Part shown: positions 36,366 to 46,262 of the stretch, in pieces
Numbering within the stretch: the stretch's first letter is position 1
How the letters are laid out: the number at the start of each line of letters is the position of its first letter
Source: Clostridiaceae bacterium
GTDB lineage: Bacteria; Bacillota; Clostridia; Lachnospirales; Lachnospiraceae
Direction: 5' to 3'
DNA length: 64,000 nt
NCBI GenBank assembly: GCA_902363735.1
Contig: CABJBA010000005.1
Location: forward strand, 1-64,000
Program-made: the position numbers and the translations under genes
Notes under the pieces: generated by a model
What the model was told of the DNA's origin: nothing
The model's input: only the letters and a program-made list of their open reading frames with translations
Databases searched by the model: none

Positions 36366-38111
36366 ATGAAGAACAAAGAGTATTATCAGAAGGTACTTAT
36401 GAAACTGATTGATCCCCTGAAAGATCATTACAGTGAAGGCGGTGCAGGGCTGCAGCTTGGAGCTTTTGCAGCCGGCTACGGAAACAGGGTTGCCGATATG
36501 GAAGGCTTTTCCCGTGTACTATGGGGATTGGTTTCATACTGGGCAGGAGGCGGAAAGGATAAGAGCCTGCTTGAAGTATACCAAAAAGGACTTGCAAACG
36601 GCACCGATCCTGCTTCAGAGGAATACTGGGGGGATCTGCATCATAAGGATCAGAGAATGGTAGAAATGGCAGCGATCAGCTATGGGCTGTTGATGATCCC
36701 CGATCAATTGTGGGACCCTCTTGATGAGCGGTCTAAGGAGAATCTGGCAAACTGGCTGTATCAGATCAACAATTATTCTCAGGCTGAAAACAACTGGCAG
36801 TTTTTCAAGGTCATTGCAAACCTGGCATTAAAGAATCTGGGAAAGAAGTGGAACCAGGAACAGGTACAGAGCGCCATGGAAAAGTATGAATCCTTTTATA
36901 TTGGGAACGGCTGGTATTCCGATGGAAAACGTCCTCAAAAAGACTATTATACTTCCTTTGGAATCCACTTTTACTGTCTGCTTTATTCAAAATTTATGGA
37001 AAAAGAAGATCCGGTGCATGCAAAGCTTTTTAAAGACCGGGCGGCAGAATTTGCCAGGACATTTATTTACTGGTTTGACGATGAAGGAAAAGCACTGCCT
37101 TTTGGCCGTTCTCTGTCCTATCGTTTTGCAGAAGCGGCATTTTTTTCGGCCTGTGCCCTGGCCGGAGTGGAATGCGGCTCTTGGGGAGTGATGAAGGGGA
37201 TTTTAGACCGGCATCTTGATTATTGGCTGAGGCAGCCGATATTTGATAATGGCGGGGTGCTTACGGTTGGCTATACCTATCCAAATCTTCTGATGTCAGA
37301 AGCTTATAATGCACCAGGCTCCGCTTATTGGTCTTTAAAAACATTTGTATTCCTGGCATTGGAAGAAAATCATCAGTTCTGGAGTGCTGAGTCAGAGCCG
37401 CTGCCAAAGCTGAAGCCATCTTTGGCTGTAAAGGAATGCGATATGCTGATTTGCCACAGGGAACATGAGGTAGTTGCACTTACGGCAGGGCAGTATCCCA
37501 CCTTAGACCATCCTTTTGCGGCTGAGAAATATGCAAAGTTTGCTTATTCATCCCAATTTGGCTTTTGTATATCCCGCTCCTTTCATTCCATTGAGCAATC
37601 AGGAACAGACAGTATGCTGGCCTTTTCCGTTTACGGAATGCATTATGTCAGAAGAACATGTGAGGAGTACCGAATCACAGAGCAGGAGGTCTACTCCAGA
37701 TGGAGTCCCGTGGAAGGGATTATGGTGGAAACCTGGCTGATGCCTGAAGGAAAGGGACACAGACGAAAACATGTGATTACCAGCACCCTTCCTGAAAATA
37801 CTCCGTGCATGGCCTATGACTGTGGTTTTTCCTATCCAAACTGTATGGAAGAAACGAAGAACATTACGAATGGAACAGAAGCAGTGGTATCTGATGAAAA
37901 TGGATATAGCCGGGTTCTGTCAACTGTTGGAGAGGCAGCTGTAATTGCTGCATTACCAAACATGAATCTCATTTTCCCCAATGTCTTTATTCCGGCAGTC
38001 CGTTTTCCGGTTGCCCCCGGGGAGATGAAGATAGAAACTCTTGTGGAAACAGAGTTCACAAAGAAGACGGTGGTGATTGGAGGAGGGAACTGTTATGCGA
38101 TACAGGATTGA
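36366..38111 (+). CDS. DUF2264 family protein (GH154-like, possible glucuronidase)
   Basis: This 581-aa protein matches DUF2264: an N-terminal (alpha/alpha)-barrel (about 10-340, with ENNWQFFKVIANLAL and RPQKDYYTSFGIHFY) and a C-terminal beta domain. From memory, some members are assigned to CAZy GH154 with beta-glucuronidase activity; I hold the activity only moderately. There is no signal peptide. It overlaps the following GH88 gene by 17 bp. Together with GH88 and GH105 it fits breakdown of uronic-acid oligosaccharides. AGGAGG precedes the ATG. Confidence 0.82.
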   Translation: MKNKEYYQKVLMKLIDPLKDHYSEGGAGLQLGAFAAGYGNRVADMEGFSRVLWGLVSYWAGGGKDKSLLEVYQKGLANGTDPASEEYWGDLHHKDQRMVEMAAISYGLLMIPDQLWDPLDERSKENLANWLYQINNYSQAENNWQFFKVIANLALKNLGKKWNQEQVQSAMEKYESFYIGNGWYSDGKRPQKDYYTSFGIHFYCLLYSKFMEKEDPVHAKLFKDRAAEFARTFIYWFDDEGKALPFGRSLSYRFAEAAFFSACALAGVECGSWGVMKGILDRHLDYWLRQPIFDNGGVLTVGYTYPNLLMSEAYNAPGSAYWSLKTFVFLALEENHQFWSAESEPLPKLKPSLAVKECDMLICHREHEVVALTAGQYPTLDHPFAAEKYAKFAYSSQFGFCISRSFHSIEQSGTDSMLAFSVYGMHYVRRTCEEYRITEQEVYSRWSPVEGIMVETWLMPEGKGHRRKHVITSTLPENTPCMAYDCGFSYPNCMEETKNITNGTEAVVSDENGYSRVLSTVGEAAVIAALPNMNLIFPNVFIPAVRFPVAPGEMKIETLVETEFTKKTVVIGGGNCYAIQD

Positions 38112-39228
38112 TCAAGAAACTGCTCTTTGGGCAGAGGAGATCTGGAAGAAAATTGAGATAAAGCTGGAAGCAGAATGTAAGCGGCTGGGTCCTATCATGC
38201 CTTATGTTCCGGAAAACGGCAAATATTATGACATGGGGGAGAGGGAGCTGACAGCCTGGACCAACGGCTTTTACTCCGGTATCTTATGGCAGATGTATCA
38301 TGCGACGAAAAAGGACTGCTACCTTATAAATGCAAGAGAAATCGAGAAGCGGCTTGACGGGGCATTTCAAAACTTTACTAAGCTTGATCATGATGTAGGC
38401 TTTCTCTGGCTTCATACGGCAGTGGCAGATTACCGCCTGACCGGAGAAGAGAAATCCAAAAGCCGGGGACTTCACGCAGCCGGGATTCTGGCAGGGCGCT
38501 ACAATCCCAGCGGACGGTATATAAAAGCGTGGAATGGGGGGCGCTCAGGCATTGCCATTGTGGACTGTCTGATGAACCTGCCCCTCCTTTATTGGGCCTC
38601 AGAACAGTCAGGGGACAGTGCCTGGAAACAGATTGCCGTAAATCATACGGAAATGGCTCTCAAGTATATCATCCGTCCGGACGGTTCCTGCAACCATCTG
38701 GTAGAATTTGATCCTGTTACAGGAGAATATTTAAATAATCCGGGAGGTCAGGGCTATGAAAGCGGTTCCTCCTGGAGCAGGGGCCAGTCCTGGGGAATTT
38801 ATGGAATGGCTCTGGCTTATAAGTATACCAACAATAAAGCGTATCTGGATGCAGCAAAAGGGGCAGCCCATTATTTCTGTGCCAATCTGGCGTTGAATGA
38901 CTATGTTCCCATGCTGGACTTCCGGGCTCCGGAGGAACCGGTTTATTATGATACTACCGCCGGGGTCTGCGGGGCCTGCGGTCTTTTGGAGATTTCAGAA
39001 CATGTAACTCCATTGGAAAAAGATTTATATGTAAAATCGGCAGTTCGCTGCCTGAAGGCAGTTACAGAACGTTTCTGCCAGTGGGACCCGGAGAAAGATT
39101 CTATTTTGAATTACGGTTCTGCCAGATATGACAGAGAATCTGACCGCCATGTTCCTGTTATCTACGGAGATTACTTTCTGGTGGAGGGCATATTAAGACT
39201 GCTTAATAAGGATTTCCTGATTTGGTAG
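38095..39228 (+). CDS. GH88 unsaturated glucuronyl hydrolase-like enzyme
   Basis: This 377-aa (alpha/alpha)6-barrel enzyme is of the GH88 family, which hydrates the 4,5-unsaturated uronic acid left at chain ends by polysaccharide lyases. The two conserved aspartates are visible: Asp100 in LDHDVGF and Asp157 in IVDCLMN, corresponding to the catalytic pair of Bacillus unsaturated glucuronyl hydrolase. SSWSRGQSWGIYG is also typical. The ATG at 38095 was chosen because GGAGG lies just upstream; an earlier in-frame ATG at 38077 does not have one. It is cytoplasmic by sequence. Confidence 0.9.
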   Translation: MRYRIDQETALWAEEIWKKIEIKLEAECKRLGPIMPYVPENGKYYDMGERELTAWTNGFYSGILWQMYHATKKDCYLINAREIEKRLDGAFQNFTKLDHDVGFLWLHTAVADYRLTGEEKSKSRGLHAAGILAGRYNPSGRYIKAWNGGRSGIAIVDCLMNLPLLYWASEQSGDSAWKQIAVNHTEMALKYIIRPDGSCNHLVEFDPVTGEYLNNPGGQGYESGSSWSRGQSWGIYGMALAYKYTNNKAYLDAAKGAAHYFCANLALNDYVPMLDFRAPEEPVYYDTTAGVCGACGLLEISEHVTPLEKDLYVKSAVRCLKAVTERFCQWDPEKDSILNYGSARYDRESDRHVPVIYGDYFLVEGILRLLNKDFLIW

Positions 39229-39290
39229 GAATCGAAGAGTGACTGAATTAGCCCGCTTTCGTAAAATATGAAAAATGGAGAAATAAGAAA

Positions 39291-40409
39291 ATGGAGAAAT
39301 TGGATCAGAAGGAAATGAAAGAAAAATTAAATCTTGTGGTACATAAGCTGATAACCTTAGATAAAACAAGCAATGAAACGATCATCGAAGAACGCAGTGA
39401 AGCCGTTGGTTACTTTAAGAGAGATTTTGGAATAAAGGAATGGGACTGGCCTCAGGGCATAGGGCTTTATGGGCTCATGAAGCTTCATAAAATTCAGGGA
39501 AATGAAGAGTATAAGGAATTCCTTATTCGCTGGTATAAAGACAATCTGGAACAAGGCCTTCCATCCCGAAACATCAACACCACAGCCCCTCTTTTAGCCC
39601 TAGCAGAGTTGAATGAATCTGTGAAAGACCGGGAGTTTGAAGCACTTTGCCTGGATTGGGCAAAATGGCTCATGAAATGTCTTCCTAAAACGGAAGAGGG
39701 AGGTTTCCAGCATGTGACAAGCGCAAACGGAGATCGCCTGGGTGTCCGCCTCAATGAAAATGAGATGTGGATTGACACACTGTTTATGACCGTTTTATTT
39801 TTAAATAAAATGGGACTTAAATACAACCGGCAGGACTGGGTGGATGAGTCTTATCATCAGGTATTGATGCATATCAAATACTTATATGATAAGAAAACAG
39901 GACTGTTTTATCATGGCTGGACCTTTAATGAAAGAAATAATTTCGGAGGCGTGTTCTGGTGCAGGGGCAACAGCTGGTTTACGATGGGAATTCTGGAATA
40001 TATGGAGATGTTTAAAGGTACTATGAATTCCGGTATCAGACAGCTTGTAACAGAAACTTATAAGGCTCAGGTACAGGTCCTGTTAAAGCTGCAGAGCAAA
40101 AGCGGGCTTTGGCATACGGTTCTCGATGATGCAGACAGTTATGAAGAGGTGTCGGGTTCAGCAGCCATAGCAGCAGGCATTTTAAAAGGCATAAAGCTGG
40201 GAATTCTTGATGATACTTATTTAAATTGTGCATATGCTGCCGTAAGGGGTATTCTTAAAAACATTGATGCAGACGGAACTGTGCTTCATGTTTCCGGCGG
40301 AACCGGGATGGGTTATGACAAAGACCATTATAAGAATATTCTCATAGCACCTATGGCATATGGACAAGCGCTGACAATCCTCGCCCTTTGCCATGCATTA
40401 GAAGTATAA
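39291..40409 (+). CDS. GH105 unsaturated rhamnogalacturonyl hydrolase-like enzyme
   Basis: This 372-aa protein resembles YteR/GH105, which releases unsaturated galacturonic acid from rhamnogalacturonan disaccharides. The catalytic aspartate is likely Asp162 in MWIDTLFM, and GGVFWCRGNSW is the family motif around the active site. It has no signal peptide. It is the last recognised gene of the second locus, 62 bp after GH88, with a modest GGAG ribosome site. Its presence with GH88 and DUF2264 points to pectin-derived imported oligosaccharides. Confidence 0.92.
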   Translation: MEKLDQKEMKEKLNLVVHKLITLDKTSNETIIEERSEAVGYFKRDFGIKEWDWPQGIGLYGLMKLHKIQGNEEYKEFLIRWYKDNLEQGLPSRNINTTAPLLALAELNESVKDREFEALCLDWAKWLMKCLPKTEEGGFQHVTSANGDRLGVRLNENEMWIDTLFMTVLFLNKMGLKYNRQDWVDESYHQVLMHIKYLYDKKTGLFYHGWTFNERNNFGGVFWCRGNSWFTMGILEYMEMFKGTMNSGIRQLVTETYKAQVQVLLKLQSKSGLWHTVLDDADSYEEVSGSAAIAAGILKGIKLGILDDTYLNCAYAAVRGILKNIDADGTVLHVSGGTGMGYDKDHYKNILIAPMAYGQALTILALCHALEV

Positions 40410-40548
40410 AGGTGTATTACCCATTTCTTCTCCCAGCAGCTGTCAATACTTTTTTTAGATAGCTCTGGAAAAATGTGAGTTATCATATTATAATCAATGT
40501 AGTTATATTATTAAAAAATAAAACTCTGCCTTTGAAAGCAGCTATGAT

Positions 40549-42555
40549 ATGGAAAACTCTGAAATGATTATGAATAAGAAAAAAAGAAATGATGAAACAG
40601 CAGCAAGTGAGGAGACAACCAAATCCAAACTAATGCGTTGGAGTCTAAAAATCTTTATAATTCTGGCAATATTAAGTGCTGTCTCCTATTATGGTAAAAA
40701 TTTGGGACCAAGCATTACTTCTTATCCAAGGGCTGAGGCAGGAATGATCAATTTAACAAAATCACAGCTTGAACAAGATGTGGTTTTTTTGGATGGCCAG
40801 TGGGAATTTTACTGGAACCAGCTTCTGGAACCTGGTGAATCCGCCCCCGGTATAGAGGCTGGGTATATTAATGCTCCCGGTTCATGGAATAAATTTGCGT
40901 CAGACAAAACTCCTTATTTGGGAGAGGGTTATGGCACCTATCGTCTGACAGCTGTGGCTGAAAAGGATATCAGACTAGCCTTAAAGATTCCAAGACTGCG
41001 TACTGCATATAAACTTTGGGTCAATGGAGAATTGATTGCCTCAGCCGGAACAGTGGGTAAAACCAGAGATACTATGGTACCTCAGTATCTACCTCAGGTT
41101 TCTTCTTTTGAAACATTGCAGGGAGAAAATGAAATTTTAATTCAGGTTTCAAATTTTTATCATCGCAGCGGGGGAATGTTGGAAAGCTTAAGACTTGGAA
41201 GTGAAGATCAGATACTCCGGTTAAAACACAAAAACATGGCGATTGAATTTATTATATTTGGAAGCCTGATGTGTATTGGAATATATCATCTTGCTTTATT
41301 CTTCTTCCGAAGAAAAAAGGATCGTTCGACCAAGTATTTCGGGTTGTTTTGTATCTTAATTGCAATAAGGACTACATTGGGAGGAGAATGCTCTTTTATC
41401 TTCTTTTTTCCGGACTTCAGTTGGGAAATGGCTCATAAAATACTGACTTCCACTTACTATCTAGGCGTTCCTCTTATGCTGATGTTTTTTTTGTCGATTT
41501 TCCCTGAATATTTTCATGACCGGATAATCAAAGCGTCTCAAATAATGGGACTGGTCTTTATATCAATTGTTATTTTCACTCCTGCCCGGATTTTTACAGT
41601 TGTCAATATTTTGTATCAATTATGGAGTATTGCCGTAATTATATATATAATAATCGAATTGACGAGAGTGTCTGTTAATAAAGAAAAGGACGGCTGGATT
41701 ATTAGTTTAGGTGCAATAGCCCTGTTAATCAGCAGTATGAATGATATAATTTATTTTACCCCATGGATGGGTGACAATGAACTTATATCTTTAAAGGCTT
41801 TGCTTAGAGTCGGTAATCTCACCTCTTTAGGACAGTTTGTGTTTGCCTCTATCAATTCATTATTGATAGCAAAACATTTTTCCGACTCCTTAGAGCAAAA
41901 AGAAGTTATCACTGCAAGGCTGACTGAAATGAATGCCCATTTAGACGAATTGGTACTTCAGCGAACCAGAGATTTGGCAGAATCCAATCAAAAAATTGAA
42001 CATCAGAATCTTGAATTAGAGAAAAAGAATCGGGCTTTGCAGAAGCTTTCCTTTAAAGATGCTTTAACGGGGGTGTGGAACAGGCGAAAATATGATCAAA
42101 TGATAGAAAAGGAATGGAATCGATGCTTAAGATATCAAAGGCCCATTGCGTTATTGGTATTGGATATTGATTATTTTAAACGGTTTAATGATTTTTATGG
42201 TCATATGACAGGTGACCAGTGTCTGGTTAAAATCGGAAAAGTCCTTAAAAGTTATTTATCCCGTTCAACCGATATGGCGGCCCGTTACGGCGGAGAAGAG
42301 TTTGTAGTGCTGCTGCCTGAGACAGGGAAAGAAGAGGCAGTTAAGATTGCTTCTATGCTGAGGCAAAAGATAGAGAGTCTTAATATTCCCCATGAAAAAT
42401 CTCTGGTAAATGATCATGTCACTGTAAGCATAGGGGTTACTTCGTTGGTTCCTGATCTTAATTCTTTGTATCAGGATTTATTCAGTGTGGCAGACAAGGC
42501 TTTATATCAGGCCAAAGATGCCGGAAGAAATCAGATTAAATTTCTATCGGAATGA
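40549..42555 (+). CDS. 7TMR-DISM diguanylate cyclase (GGDEF)
   Basis: This 668-aa membrane protein has one N-terminal membrane segment (about 31-48) and an extracellular 7TMR-DISMED2-like jelly roll (about 65-225; LDGQWEFYWNQL, APGSWNKF, YGTYRL). Seven membrane segments follow (about 230-445), then a coiled coil (about 460-500) and a GGDEF domain. The active site is intact as GGEEF (residues 581-585), and a product-inhibition I-site RSTD lies at 572-575, so it should make cyclic di-GMP in response to an extracellular, possibly carbohydrate, ligand. No EAL domain is present. The start is uncertain because ribosome sites are weak; other ATGs occur at 40564 and 40570. Confidence 0.9.
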   Translation: MENSEMIMNKKKRNDETAASEETTKSKLMRWSLKIFIILAILSAVSYYGKNLGPSITSYPRAEAGMINLTKSQLEQDVVFLDGQWEFYWNQLLEPGESAPGIEAGYINAPGSWNKFASDKTPYLGEGYGTYRLTAVAEKDIRLALKIPRLRTAYKLWVNGELIASAGTVGKTRDTMVPQYLPQVSSFETLQGENEILIQVSNFYHRSGGMLESLRLGSEDQILRLKHKNMAIEFIIFGSLMCIGIYHLALFFFRRKKDRSTKYFGLFCILIAIRTTLGGECSFIFFFPDFSWEMAHKILTSTYYLGVPLMLMFFLSIFPEYFHDRIIKASQIMGLVFISIVIFTPARIFTVVNILYQLWSIAVIIYIIIELTRVSVNKEKDGWIISLGAIALLISSMNDIIYFTPWMGDNELISLKALLRVGNLTSLGQFVFASINSLLIAKHFSDSLEQKEVITARLTEMNAHLDELVLQRTRDLAESNQKIEHQNLELEKKNRALQKLSFKDALTGVWNRRKYDQMIEKEWNRCLRYQRPIALLVLDIDYFKRFNDFYGHMTGDQCLVKIGKVLKSYLSRSTDMAARYGGEEFVVLLPETGKEEAVKIASMLRQKIESLNIPHEKSLVNDHVTVSIGVTSLVPDLNSLYQDLFSVADKALYQAKDAGRNQIKFLSE

Positions 42556-42626
42556 TCTTCTTGGCTGCGGGACTTTCACAACCGTGGAATTCAAGTATGA
42601 TATTATAACGGAAGCAGGGACAAACT

Positions 42627-44345
42627 ATGAAACTTTACGGTAAATATTTCAGAAGATATAAAGCGCCGTTTTCCACAGCTGTTTTGTGTGTGACGCTGGA
42701 AGCAGTCTGCGATTTGCTGGGGCCTACGCTGATGTCTCACATTGTAAACAGCGGAATTGAAAAGGGAGCTTTGACTGAGGTTTATTACTGGGGGATGCTG
42801 ATGCTCTTTGTAACCTTGACAGGCGCTTGCTTTGCCATTTCAAGAAATATTCTGTCAAGCCGGGTTTCTCAAAAAATGGGTGCTGATTTACGGGCAGATT
42901 TGTTTGAAAAAATTATGTATTTTTCTGAAGTAAGTGCTGATCAGGTGGAAAGCGGTTCACTCATAACCAGAATGACAAATGATACTTCTCAGATTATACA
43001 ATTTGTAAATGGAGTAATGCGTATTTTTCTCAAAGCCCCCATTCTCTGTATCGGCAGCATTGTACTGGCAAGTTTTCTCAACTTCCGGCTCAGCCTCATA
43101 ATTTACGGAGTGGTGGCAATTGTTACGGTATTAATCTGTGTAAGCATGAAAATCAGCTATCCCAGATTTTATCAGCTTCAAAAGGCTATGGACCGGGTGA
43201 ATTCAAAAGTGCAGGAATATTTAATGGGTGTCCGGCTTGTGAAGGCGTTTGGTACATTTGAAAATGAAACCGATCAGTTTGAGGAGGTTAACTTAAATTT
43301 AATGCAGAGAGGAATTTCTTCTCAGATGGTCATTACAGTTATTTCGCCTCTTTTAACTCTGGTTGTGGGAACCGGAACCGTAATAGTGATTTATGTGGGA
43401 AGCAGGCTGTTTGCCGCGGACCTGGCTAATACGGGAGATATTACGGCATTCACAATCTATATGGCTCAGATACTGACATCCCTGATTATGATAACCAATG
43501 TATTCACCATGTTTGTGCGGACAAAAGCCTCTACGGCCCGGATCGGCGAAATATTTGACTGTGAAGAGGATTGTGAAAGAAGCCATAAAGGCAGAAAACT
43601 TCAGGGGAATATTACCTTTGAGCATGTCACCTTTGCCTATCCGGGCGGCAGCGGAGTTCCGGCAGTCAGGGACCTGTCTTTTTCTGTAAGCAGCGGAGAA
43701 AGCCTTGCGATTATCGGTCCTACCGGAAGCGGTAAATCAACTCTGACCTGGCTGCTCCTTCGTTTTTATGATGCGGACAGCGGAAGAATACTTCTGGACG
43801 ATTACGATATTAAAATGCTGGGAGCCGATGAGGTTCGAGGCAATATAGCAGTGGTTCCACAAAAACCAATGCTGTTTTCAGGATCAGCAGCAGAAAATCT
43901 CAGATGGGGTGATAAACACGCTTCTATTGATGAACTTGGTCAGGCAGCCCAAAAGGCACAGGCAGACTTTATTATGGATATGACTGACGGCTATGACAGT
44001 CTGCTTGGAAGCGGGGGAGTTAATTTATCCGGAGGACAGAAGCAGCGCCTTTCCATTGCCAGGGGAATCTTAAAGAAAGCTCCTGTACTGATTTTAGATG
44101 ATGCAACCAGTGCTTTAGATGCCGTTACAGAGGCAAAGGTGAGGGGGAATCTTAAGAATAACGAGTTTGAACAGACCGTCATCATGATCACACAACGCTG
44201 CGGAACAGCCATGTCTGCGGATAAAATCCTGGTTATGGAGAATGGAATGAGAGTGGGATTTGGTACGCACCGGGAATTGATGAACTCCTGCCAAATTTAT
44301 CAGGACATTTATCACACCCAGATTGAAAGCAGCAGGGAGGTGTAA
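42627..44345 (+). CDS. ABC exporter half-transporter with degenerate ATP site
   Basis: This 572-aa protein joins a six-segment type-1 exporter membrane domain (about 1-310) to an ATPase domain. Walker A is GPTGSGKST (364-372) and the signature LSGGQ is canonical. The catalytic Glu after Walker B is Asp492 (ILDDATSALD), and the switch His is Gln523 (ITQR). These changes mark the degenerate-site subunit of a heterodimeric multidrug-type exporter; the partner is the next gene. The transported compound is unknown. Confidence 0.92.
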   Translation: MKLYGKYFRRYKAPFSTAVLCVTLEAVCDLLGPTLMSHIVNSGIEKGALTEVYYWGMLMLFVTLTGACFAISRNILSSRVSQKMGADLRADLFEKIMYFSEVSADQVESGSLITRMTNDTSQIIQFVNGVMRIFLKAPILCIGSIVLASFLNFRLSLIIYGVVAIVTVLICVSMKISYPRFYQLQKAMDRVNSKVQEYLMGVRLVKAFGTFENETDQFEEVNLNLMQRGISSQMVITVISPLLTLVVGTGTVIVIYVGSRLFAADLANTGDITAFTIYMAQILTSLIMITNVFTMFVRTKASTARIGEIFDCEEDCERSHKGRKLQGNITFEHVTFAYPGGSGVPAVRDLSFSVSSGESLAIIGPTGSGKSTLTWLLLRFYDADSGRILLDDYDIKMLGADEVRGNIAVVPQKPMLFSGSAAENLRWGDKHASIDELGQAAQKAQADFIMDMTDGYDSLLGSGGVNLSGGQKQRLSIARGILKKAPVLILDDATSALDAVTEAKVRGNLKNNEFEQTVIMITQRCGTAMSADKILVMENGMRVGFGTHRELMNSCQIYQDIYHTQIESSREV

Positions 44346-44349
44346 AGAT

Positions 44350-46185
44350 ATGGCAGCAAGATTCAGCCAGCACCCCAGAGAACCGGCTATAGGCAGGCGT
44401 CTGGGGGCTGCTGGGGAACGTTTTAACCCGGGGGTAAAACCGAAAAATGTAAAAGGAACATTGATACGCATTGTTAAAATCTATATGCGATGGGCCAGGA
44501 CCATTTTTGCAGTAATGTTCTTGACCGTAATTTCCTCTGTAATATCAGTTGCGATACCATATTATGTGGGCAGGACCTTCAATACCTTTGATATGGCCCG
44601 CAGAAGTGTGGATTCCCATGGACTGGTTTCTCTTCTGATACTCATATTAGGTTTATATGTCGTTAACTGGCTTCTTAATTTAATAAATGGAGTCATGATG
44701 CTGCGCATTTCTCAGAAGCTGGTTTTTACCCTTCGTATGGAATTTTTTGAGAAAATGCAGAAGCTTCCCCTTGGATTTTATGATACCCAGCCCCATGGAG
44801 ATACCATGAGCAGAATTACAAATGATGTGGATAATATCAGTTCCACCATAGCACAGACAACCACCCAGTTGATTTCCGGTATTTTAACTCTTGCAGGTTC
44901 TCTGGCAGTGATGCTTACCTTAAATCTGCCTCTTACCTTTGTGGTCTTACTGTGTGTACCTCTGGTATCTCTTCTGACCAAAACCATTGCTGCCAAAAGC
45001 CGCACTCATTTTCTGGCACAGCAGAGAAGTCTTGGTGCGCTTAACGGTGTCATTGAGGAGAATATTCTGGGGCTGAAAATGGTGAAAGCCTTTGGCAGGC
45101 AAGAGGATACCATTTTGCATTTTAAAGAAATCAACAGTCGTTTATGTGAAAGCAGTACCAATGCCCAGGCGTGGTCCGGTTATATGATGCCGTTAATGAA
45201 TGTCATTAATAACTTTGTATTTGCCGTGGTCGCCATCTCAGGCGGTATTCTATCGGTGAGTTATGGTCTGAGGGTGGGGACCGTGGTGAGTTTTTTAAGC
45301 TATTCAAAACAATTTGCCCATCCCCTGAATTCAGTTGCAGGAATGTTTAATACCATACAATCAGCCTTAGCCGGAGCTGAGCGGGTTTTTGAAATACTGG
45401 ATTATGAGGAAGAAACGAAAGACCGTACAGATGCCATAGAAATCCTTAATCCTGTGGGAGAGGTTTCCTTTCATAATGTGTGTTTTTCTTATAATAAGAC
45501 AAAACCAATTCTTAAAAACGTCAGTTTTCATGTAAATCCAGGTGAAGTAATTGCATTGGTAGGAGAAACCGGAGCTGGAAAAACCACCATTGTCAATCTG
45601 CTGACCCGGTTTTATGATGCAGACAGCGGTGAAATTACCATTGACAAGGTACCGGTCACCCAGATCAAACGGAGCAGTCTGAGACGCTGTTTTTCTGTTG
45701 TTCTTCAGGATACCAGCCTGTTCAGCGGGACGATTATGGATAATATCCGCTATTCCAGAAATGACGCCGCAGAGGAAGAAGTGATCAAGGCGGCAAAAAT
45801 TGCCCATGCCCATGACTTTATTCATAAACTTCCCAAAGGCTATTCCACCATGGTCTCCGCAGCAGCCGATAATTTAAGCCAGGGACAGAGGCAGTTGATA
45901 TCCATTGCAAGAGCAGTCCTTTGTGACAGTCCGGTTTTGATTCTTGATGAAGCAACAAGCAGCGTTGATACGAAAACTGAGAAAGAGATACAGAAGGCCC
46001 TGGTCAGCCTTATGAAAAACCGCACCAGTTTTTTAATTGCCCACCGTCTTTCTACAATCCGTGATGCGGATTATATTATGGTTATTGGTGAAGGACAAAT
46101 TTTGGAAAGTGGAAATCATGAAAGTCTGATGAAGAAGCAGGGCTTTTATTATGAGATGGTTATAAATCAGATGGGGAAGGTATAG
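44350..46185 (+). CDS. ABC exporter half-transporter, catalytic partner
   Basis: This 611-aa protein has an N-terminal basic extension, a six-segment membrane domain (about 40-340) and an ATPase domain with Walker A GETGAGKTT (405-413), intact Glu534 in LILDEATSSVD and intact switch His (IAHRLST). Its signature is LSQGQ (509-513) rather than LSGGQ, exactly the change expected to face the degenerate site of the partner. The ATG at 44350 follows GGGAGGTG; an upstream in-frame ATG at 44323 lies inside the previous gene. It starts 4 bp after the partner stop. Confidence 0.92.
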   Translation: MAARFSQHPREPAIGRRLGAAGERFNPGVKPKNVKGTLIRIVKIYMRWARTIFAVMFLTVISSVISVAIPYYVGRTFNTFDMARRSVDSHGLVSLLILILGLYVVNWLLNLINGVMMLRISQKLVFTLRMEFFEKMQKLPLGFYDTQPHGDTMSRITNDVDNISSTIAQTTTQLISGILTLAGSLAVMLTLNLPLTFVVLLCVPLVSLLTKTIAAKSRTHFLAQQRSLGALNGVIEENILGLKMVKAFGRQEDTILHFKEINSRLCESSTNAQAWSGYMMPLMNVINNFVFAVVAISGGILSVSYGLRVGTVVSFLSYSKQFAHPLNSVAGMFNTIQSALAGAERVFEILDYEEETKDRTDAIEILNPVGEVSFHNVCFSYNKTKPILKNVSFHVNPGEVIALVGETGAGKTTIVNLLTRFYDADSGEITIDKVPVTQIKRSSLRRCFSVVLQDTSLFSGTIMDNIRYSRNDAAEEEVIKAAKIAHAHDFIHKLPKGYSTMVSAAADNLSQGQRQLISIARAVLCDSPVLILDEATSSVDTKTEKEIQKALVSLMKNRTSFLIAHRLSTIRDADYIMVIGEGQILESGNHESLMKKQGFYYEMVINQMGKV

Positions 46186-46262
46186 CAGGATAAAAGAACC
46201 GAAGAATAGGGCAGTGTGAAACTGGTCATACTAATGGTAAATCAAACCAGGAGGGATGAAAT

